NCBI GenBank assembly: GCA_032871835.1
Contig: CM065297.1
Coordinates: 68,001,253 to 68,065,252 of the forward strand
Reading direction: 5' to 3'
Source: Dipteronia dyeriana
Lineage: Eukaryota > Streptophyta > Magnoliopsida > Sapindales > Sapindaceae
Length of the DNA stretch: 64,000 nucleotides
Shown: one piece after another, positions 58,138-64,000 of the stretch
Layout: every line of letters starts with the position of its first letter
Numbering within the stretch: position 1 is the first letter of the stretch
Translations under genes and position numbers: made by a program
Notes under the pieces: generated by a model
Database searches by the model: none
What the model saw: the letters and a program-made list of their open reading frames with translations, nothing else
What the model was told of the DNA's origin: nothing

Positions 58138-60344
58138 GTGTGTCTTGCTTGTGCATTTTTTTGTTGTTTGCATCTTGTGTGGTGCCTTACATTTGCATCT
58201 CATTCATTTAACCCAAATACTATGAGTGAGCTTGGGATGAGCAAAGAGGGAGCATCAAGTATAAGACCACCTTTGCTTAAAGGAGATAATTATGCCTCGT
58301 GGAAAGGCAAGATGGAGTCTTATATTTTTCAAATAGATGACCGTGCATGGATGACGGTTTAAGATGGGTAAATTTTTCCAAAGATGATAAATGATGATGG
58401 AGTTGAAGTTCCCAAGCCTAGGTCTATTTGGAGCTCACAAAAATTTAAAACTTCCAAGTGGAACAACAAGGCTATGCATGCAATCTTGTGTGCCATGGAT
58501 AACAACCAATACAAGTTGGTTTAAAATACTAGGCACGCAAAAGAGGCTTGGGAGATTCTACAAACAGCTCATGAAGGAATCGAAGTGGTCAAGGATTCCA
58601 AGCTTCAAGTCCTTCAAATGCAATTTGAGGCAATTCGGATGAAAAAGGACGAGTGCTTTAATGACTTCCAAGTGAAGTTGAGGGACATCGTAAATCAAAG
58701 CCATCAACTAGGTGACCCATATTCAGATAGAAGGATCAAGTAAAAGATCATGAGGTCACTCCCTAAGAGATTTGAGTCCAAGGTGACGGCACTGCAAGAA
58801 AATAGCAACTACAAGACTATGAAGCCGAGTGAAGTGATTGGAAAGCTTCTAACCTATGAGTCTAGGTTGACTTCTACACCTACATCTCCTAAGAAGCAAA
58901 AGAACATAGCTTTGAAGACATCTAAAGTAAAAATAGAGGAGGATGACTCAGATGAGGAGATGGCTCTTATGGTGAAGAAATTCAAGAGGTTTATGAAACT
59001 TCACAAGAATGACTCAAAGAAGAAGATTGAGCCAAGGCAAGAGAAGCCTACAAGAAAAGGCATTCAATGCTATGAACGTAGTGGGTTTAGTCATATAGCC
59101 ACCGAGTGTACTAATTCGAAGAAGAAGAAGAAAGGAAAAGTTGTAGTTGCCTCATCAAGTGAGAGTGGAAGTGATGAAGTGGTTATTTTTAACTACACGT
59201 CTTTTGGAGCCTCCTTTATGGAAGATGTAGAAAAAGGCAGCAAAGCCTTAAGCAGTGACCTTGAAAAAGGAGTAGTAAGAGAATGATAAGTGAAGCTACT
59301 TTTGTTGATGATGCCATCATGGTAACAAGTTACACTAGTGATGACTCTAGTTATGAGAGTTCCCCATCTCACTCTACAAATGGAAATGTAGAGAGTATGA
59401 ACCTTGAAGAGCTCATTGAGCATTTTCAAAGCTCAAGGTTAAATATCAAGAAAGAGGTTTGAAAGCTAAAGGAAGAGAACCTCAAGCTATCAACTGGAGT
59501 GACTCACTTGAGTGAGAAAGTGAAGAATGGAAAAAATGAGGAAGAAAGCTTGAAGGAGGAGCTTAGAGAAGCTAAAGAGTTGATTGCTAAGATAACTTCG
59601 AGTGTGGAGAAGCTTGACCATATGCTGGGAGTTAGCAAGAAGCTAAGTGACAAGAGAGGTCTAGGGTTTGAAGATGACAAGGAGACCTTAACTCCTAGCA
59701 AGACGGTATTTGTCAAGAGCATGGACTTTAAAGAACCTCTTCCTCCACTTCGTCCTAAGAAGAAAACTGAACCAGAAGAGTGTTCTAGAAATGTCCAAGT
59801 CGAGATGGTATCAAGAAGTCAAGCTCAAGCTCAACCAATGAGAGCACCTCATGCAACTATCCCTCAAACTAAAAGCCATCAAGCCAAGAAGCATTTCTCA
59901 CATGCTCAACAAAGGAAGCACTCTTCTCCAACTCAACAACAAGGGAGAAGAGAATCAATACCAGACCAAAGGAATGCTCAAAGATATGGGAAAGCACCTT
60001 TGTCCTCACAAAGGAATGGTATAACCTCTTATTTTATTCCTTCATGTCATTTTTATGGTGTTGATGGTCATATTAGACCAAATTGCTTCAAGTATATTAA
60101 CATGTGTAGAACTAAGAGCATGATTGAAAGAAAAAGGGGTAGAGCAAATATGCATGTGCCTAGGAAAGCTAATGTTAATGATCCTAGTAGTAATATGATG
60201 ATCTTGACCACTAGGAATGACAATGTGTCACCTAAGTGGATTAGAAAAGATGAACCTACATGCCATTGTGCTAAGGTTTCACCCATAAGCTTAACTAGGT
60301 CAAATGGTCTTGGTAACCCTATAGGGACTCATATCTCCTCTTGA
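58138..60344 (+). pseudogene. Element C gag remnant (full-length stand-alone Gag)
   Basis: Frame 1 (58138-59286) contains the N-terminal and UBN2 parts (KGDNYASWKGKMES, RSLPKRFESKVTAL) with four in-frame stops (about 58360, 58369, 58522 and 58741), an acidic linker, and knuckle 1 reading CYERSGFSHIATEC (second Cys to Arg). After a frameshift near 59287 the second frame runs open to 60344: a short acidic part, a coiled coil (59499-59640), a Gln/Ser/Lys-rich region, and knuckle 2 CHFYGVDGHIRPNC at about 60047 (second Cys to Tyr, as in F). The tail KWIRKDE...LTRSNGLG ends at the stop at 60342. In gag-pol elements protease would follow here, but there is none. Confidence 0.85.
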
Positions 60345-60767
60345 CTTGTTTTGATTGACCCCATATGGGGAGCTCAAGCAAAGAGAGCAAATTGGCAATG
60401 CTTTGTGCTCATTGATAATATTTATGCTTCTTTATTAATTGCTTGAGATGATTGGTTGTACATATTTTTTTTATAAGTATGCAATTTTGCTTTACATCCA
60501 ATTCATGTCTTACTTATGACTAAACATGCATTTTTGGAATAGGAGAATTGATTGGGAAGTACATTTTGAATGACCTAAAATTGATCTCCATGATATGTTG
60601 ATTCTTTATATGACATGCTTTAAAGCAATATGCATGATGAAATTATTGAGTGCTCTAAAATGAATGCAAATTTTGTGTGTGAAAGCAATTATGAGACTTC
60701 AATCAATAAGGATCTTGTATCCAATTTAAGGATTTTACACTCCAAAAGTCTCTCTCTCTTTACTTGT

Positions 60768-60845
60768 CAAACAAGGCTACTATCATACGGGCATTCGGCC
60801 CGAAAAAATTGAAAAGGGCGCAATAATCGCTCATGTCTTGTTTTG
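60768..60845 (+). ncRNA. Conserved two-stem RNA structure, copy in element C
   Basis: Inner hairpin CGGGC-ATTCG-GCCCG (60788-60802), all Watson-Crick. Outer stem CAAACAAG (60768-60775) with CTTGTTTTG (60837-60845), one bulge. Constant parts CTACTATCATA and AAAAGGGCGCAATA...CTCATGTCTTG. Confidence 0.65.
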
Positions 60846-61174
60846 CTTGTAAAGGTTGATATAGTTGTTCTTAAAATGAATTTATTTTACAATCTATATC
60901 TTGCTTATTCCATGACAAAGGGTGAAATTGGTTTGAATTCTCTTGGAAACCCTTGTCATTTTGTTTTGCCAAATACCATGTTTTGATCTTGAGTACAACT
61001 TGTCTTGTATGCAAAGCATTCGCTCTCACATTTTGTTTAATAATAAAAATCCTTGTTTCTCTCCTCTTAATTAAGTTGCATATATTTGGTTATATGAGTA
61101 TGCATATTTCCTGTGCCACAAGCTTTCCTTATTGATGCCTTCTTAAGGGGATACTCCTTTGTCTATCTCATGAC

Positions 61175-61592
61175 AAAAAGGGGGAGTAGTGTGGATTTAG
61201 GGGGAGTTGAGTTTGACTCATTGAAGGAGGGTTAACCTATCTAAGGGGAGTTGCATATGAGGGGCGTTTGATTGACTCATCGAGGGGGGTTAAACCTAGT
61301 TAGGGGGAGAATTTGCATTTGCATTGTTAATGCATGTTGCTTGTTTCTATTGTATGCAAATTGTTCTTGTTTTTATGTCTTTGATCACCTCACATACACT
61401 TGTCTTGGAAAGTGTAGTTATTTTGTTTTGTAGGGATCTTGATTCTACAAGAGATGGATGACTTGAAGATCTAGTTTATTAGACATCTCTTTGTAATGTA
61501 GAAAAACTTTATTGATCCCTGTTTTTGTTTAGTTTATATGTGAGGATGAATTGTGAGTGGTGGTTTTGTCACGAAATAGCCAAAGAGGGAGA
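61175..61592 (+). other. Multiple polypurine tracts of element C
   Basis: AAAAAGGGGGAG (61175), TTAGGGGGAG (61197), CTAAGGGGAG (about 61237), CGAGGGGGG (about 61281), TAGGGGGAGA (61301) and AAAGAGGGAGA (61582-61592), the last beside the 3' LTR. Confidence 0.75.
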
Positions 61593-61593
61593 T

Positions 61594-62257
61594 TGTAAGT
61601 TCCTCGGTTTTTGATTGGCTTATTTCGTTGACAACCACATTTGGGGACTAATGTGTAAGGGTAGTTTCGGCTATCATTGCTCAAGGCCCAGCTCAAACTT
61701 CAGAAGGTAAATCACTGGCTTAACCTTTTCTGAAAGGTTTTAGTGCATACACACACTCTCATGCGTGTCATTGATCATCTTGCATGAATGCTAAATTGCC
61801 TTAATTGTGTGCCTCTTTGCCATATATCTTGCTTGGGTGTTTGTTGCATTTAGTTTACCCGTAGAATAGCATTTTCCCCTTGACCGCAGTCGGGACCGCT
61901 CCCTGTGCATTGCCTCCGCCGTGGTATGCTCAACGGTGTTCTCTAGAGGTTGCTCGCTGCTGCTACTGCGGCCTGTGCACGTTGCATGCATAGCGGTTTC
62001 CCAATCGGAGTTTTCCAGTGTTGCATCACTGGCTCTACTGCAGTCTGGACAATTGCCTGTACCACCGTTCACACAGCGGAGATTCCCAGGCGATGCACAG
62101 TTCATGCTACAGCAGTCTGGACACTTGCCTAGGCCGTGGCACGTATAACGTTTATGACGGGAATCAGTTGCCCCTTGTCCAAAACGACACCATTTCGTGT
62201 AAGGCTTCTTTATATAATGTCTCTTCTTCTTCCTTGCTTCCTATGAGCCAAAAATCA
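61594..62257 (+). repeat. Truncated 3' LTR of element C
   Basis: Starts TGTAAGTTCCTCGG and follows the 5' LTR through the GC block and TATA region, then stops at the equivalent of about 57095 and changes to A-family LTR sequence. Confidence 0.85.
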
Positions 62258-64000
62258 TATCTAGACGTTGCCGCCATATGATAAACAATCTGAGGCTTCA
62301 CACCTCTTGTCAAGACTTCCTTGCTCACCTTATCCGGATCCTCTCGACCCAAGGAAAGACTTCTTGCTCAACTAAGTCCTCATAACTCTAGTCAAGACTT
62401 CCTTTCTCATCTATCCGAGTTCTCCCAACTCTAGGCAAGACTTCTTGCTTGACTATCCAGTCTTCACACCTCTAGCCAAGACTTCCTTGCTCGACAATCC
62501 AAGGCTTCACACCTCTTGTCAAGACTTCTTGCTCAACACAATAAGTCTCACACCTATTGTCAAGACTTCCTTCTCACAGGGCATCTAGGTGAACATGAAT
62601 GCAAAATGAAAACAAGCACGCAACATAGAATGCTATGATCGAAACATCCTATGGAAAATACTAGACATGAGCATGAATGCACAAATCACATATAGTCTAG
62701 TTTATCATGCATGTGTAATCAATCTAGATTATACAAGATATGTTCAATATTAATCACAACCTAGATACATGCATAGATCTAAACTTGAATCACAAGATAT
62801 GATCACTAAATCACAAGATCAATTTTAAATCACACAAACCAAAAACATGTTAAAATCATATGACAAAGTCATTTAGATTTAAGCTAAAGTTGTAGAGCAT
62901 ATTCCTAATCATAAATTCAACAAATCACATGAATAGCTCAAAAGAACATAAGCACATGTATTATGTGAGAATATCGGCCAAGAGAGCCTAATACATGTGA
63001 GGAACTATTTTTCTCAAAACCAATCAATCAAAGATCATCAAATAGTCCTAGAATAAAATCTAGCACAATACAATCCCAAACATGTGATAACATAGCCAAA
63101 ATCAAAACCTAACCCAACATGAATGATTTCAATTGAAACTCAACCTAGCTTTGAAAGTGTTCAAAACACAAATCAAAACACTCACAATATACAAATATAT
63201 GTAGAAGAAGAAAACCCAAGGCAATTGACCAAGTTTTAACAGAAAACTTTGAGAGAAAATCAATACCTTAGATGATTTAGGTGCAGTCCCGTTTTTGTAT
63301 GATTAGATACCAAACACAGCAGTAAAAATAACTCAAAGCTTCATAAAAAAGATGGAGGATGAATGGATGAACACTCTCAACTTCGAATCACTCAAATCAA
63401 AGTTCAAATGAAGAAGTTATGGTGTTTGGAAGGTGAGAAAATTTAGAGAGAAATTTCTGCACACGTGATTTGAATTTCTTCTTAGAATGAAATGTGAGAG
63501 GTTAAGACTTTATAAAGGAGTGGGAAACTTGGACATGTGAAATGACCAAGAAGGGAAACAAGAAGCCAAAAGCTTTCTGCCCGAGATGGCGAGTGGTCAT
63601 CTCGGGGCAGCAAGCCTTCTGCACCGAGATGGCCACGTGCCATCTAGGGAAAGAAGTGCCTTGCTTGCTTCTTTCTCCTCCGACCTTCCTTCGCGTTCTT
63701 CGACCGTTCTCCGGCCTCCGAACACGGAATTCGAATCCGTTTGCAGATTAGAAACTGTAACTCTCAGACAGACAAGGAAATATAAGATACTCAACCCAGA
63801 AAATAATAATTCGACTCGATATATTAAGACGAAGACAATGTATGAAACATTAGTTAAAAGTGTAGTATCTTTTGACTTAGAACTTGAAATCAATAGTATG
63901 AGTAACCGAAATATCCATGTTATACAAACATATACACTCACAAACACAATTCACACTAGAATGCAAACTACATAGAGATAGTCTCCAATCATGCTTATTC
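62258..64000 (-). repeat. A-family LTR, running off the right edge
   Basis: Aligns with about 2985-4440 of element A: minisatellite, AT-rich middle, a GC-richer stretch with 'ccgagatggccacg' at about 63630, and 'atgtatgaaacat...agtgtagtatcttttgac' at 63840-63880. Its outer start (TGTTGGC on the minus strand) would lie beyond 64000. The short open frames at 63540-63975 belong to this LTR. Confidence 0.8.
62285..62580 (-). repeat. About 43-bp minisatellite, about seven copies
   Basis: Repeats of 'caagacttccttgctc', 'ctatccgag' and 'tcacacctctagc' or 'cccaactctag'. More copies than in element A. Confidence 0.75.

Larger units (their letters stand above)
56421..62257 (+). mobile_element. Element C: gag-only Sirevirus-like element
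   Basis: 5' LTR (56421-58087), damaged PBS, a full-length Gag with both knuckles, no pol, about 1.2 kb of untranslated sequence with the conserved hairpin and several PPTs, then a 3' LTR (61594 to about 62257) cut short at 'aaaaatcatatct'. It sits in the coiled-coil exon of the antisense gene of element I. It is close to B in LTR and Gag. Confidence 0.88.

Noticed and set aside
63542..63975. Open frames at the right end
   Set aside because: They lie in the A-family LTR. The aligned part of element A (3960-4220) does not keep the frame.
1..64000. tRNA or rRNA genes and CRISPR arrays
   Set aside because: No cloverleaf-like sequence or rRNA core was seen. The tRNA-like matches are primer-binding sites. 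The repeats are minisatellites without unique spacers.

Overview
This window is plant nuclear DNA made almost entirely of nested LTR retrotransposons. I found no intact host protein-coding gene, tRNA, rRNA or CRISPR array. AT-richness, Copia elements with long LTRs, PBSs complementary to initiator-Met tRNA (TGGTATCAGAGCC), Sirevirus-like Gag proteins and a Tourist-like MITE point to a flowering plant, probably a eudicot. I cannot name the species. Letters A to I are my own labels for the elements.

Layout. 1-4783 (-): A, a Sirevirus-like Copia with a 2.1 kb LTR, cut by the left edge. 4784-5880: LTR-promoter-like sequence. 5880-8322 (-): G, a Copia pol remnant interrupted by E. 8323-16700 (+): E, a Tnt1-like Copia with a 2.3 kb 5' LTR, a structured leader, decayed gag-pol, a MITE in gag and a 3' LTR cut short. 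16701-17433 (+): an A-family LTR fragment, itself interrupted by B. 17434-about 22100 (+): B, a Sirevirus-like element with gag joined directly to RNase H. 22500-25231 (-): D, a decayed gag plus partial LTR. 25232-26782 (-): a lone E-family LTR. 26783-30617: old, mostly unassigned remnants ending in a Gypsy-like LTR. 30618-39833 (+): a 9.2 kb non-coding LARD-type element with two 2.1 kb LTRs and two tandem-repeat arrays. 39834-40640: the rest of the Gypsy-like LTR. 40640-43898 and 51286-51360 (-): H, a Tnt1-like pol and gag remnant split by F. 43899-51285 (+): F, a gag-only Sirevirus derivative with both LTRs and a perfect CACCC target-site duplication. 51361-52582 (-): two E-family LTR pieces side by side. 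52583-56420: I, a Gypsy LTR on the minus strand followed by a plus-strand gene of the 'putative gypsy type transposon' family, which fits the antisense gene of Tat-lineage elements. 56421-about 62257 (+): C, a gag-only Sirevirus derivative inserted in that gene. 62258-64000 (-): an A-family LTR running off the right edge.

The strongest new signals are non-coding. B, C and F share a two-stem RNA structure upstream of the 3' LTR in which both stems change sequence but stay paired. C and F both encode a stand-alone Gag whose C-terminus ends at the same place. Their LTRs carry a GC-rich palindrome block and a conserved palindrome just upstream of the TATA box. E's leader holds three strong stem-loops, including an 18-bp perfect palindrome. 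The LARD carries a 450-bp higher-order repeat and a strictly 99-bp repeat. All coding regions I recognise carry stops, frameshifts or deletions, so the window reads as a graveyard of elements, not as active genes.
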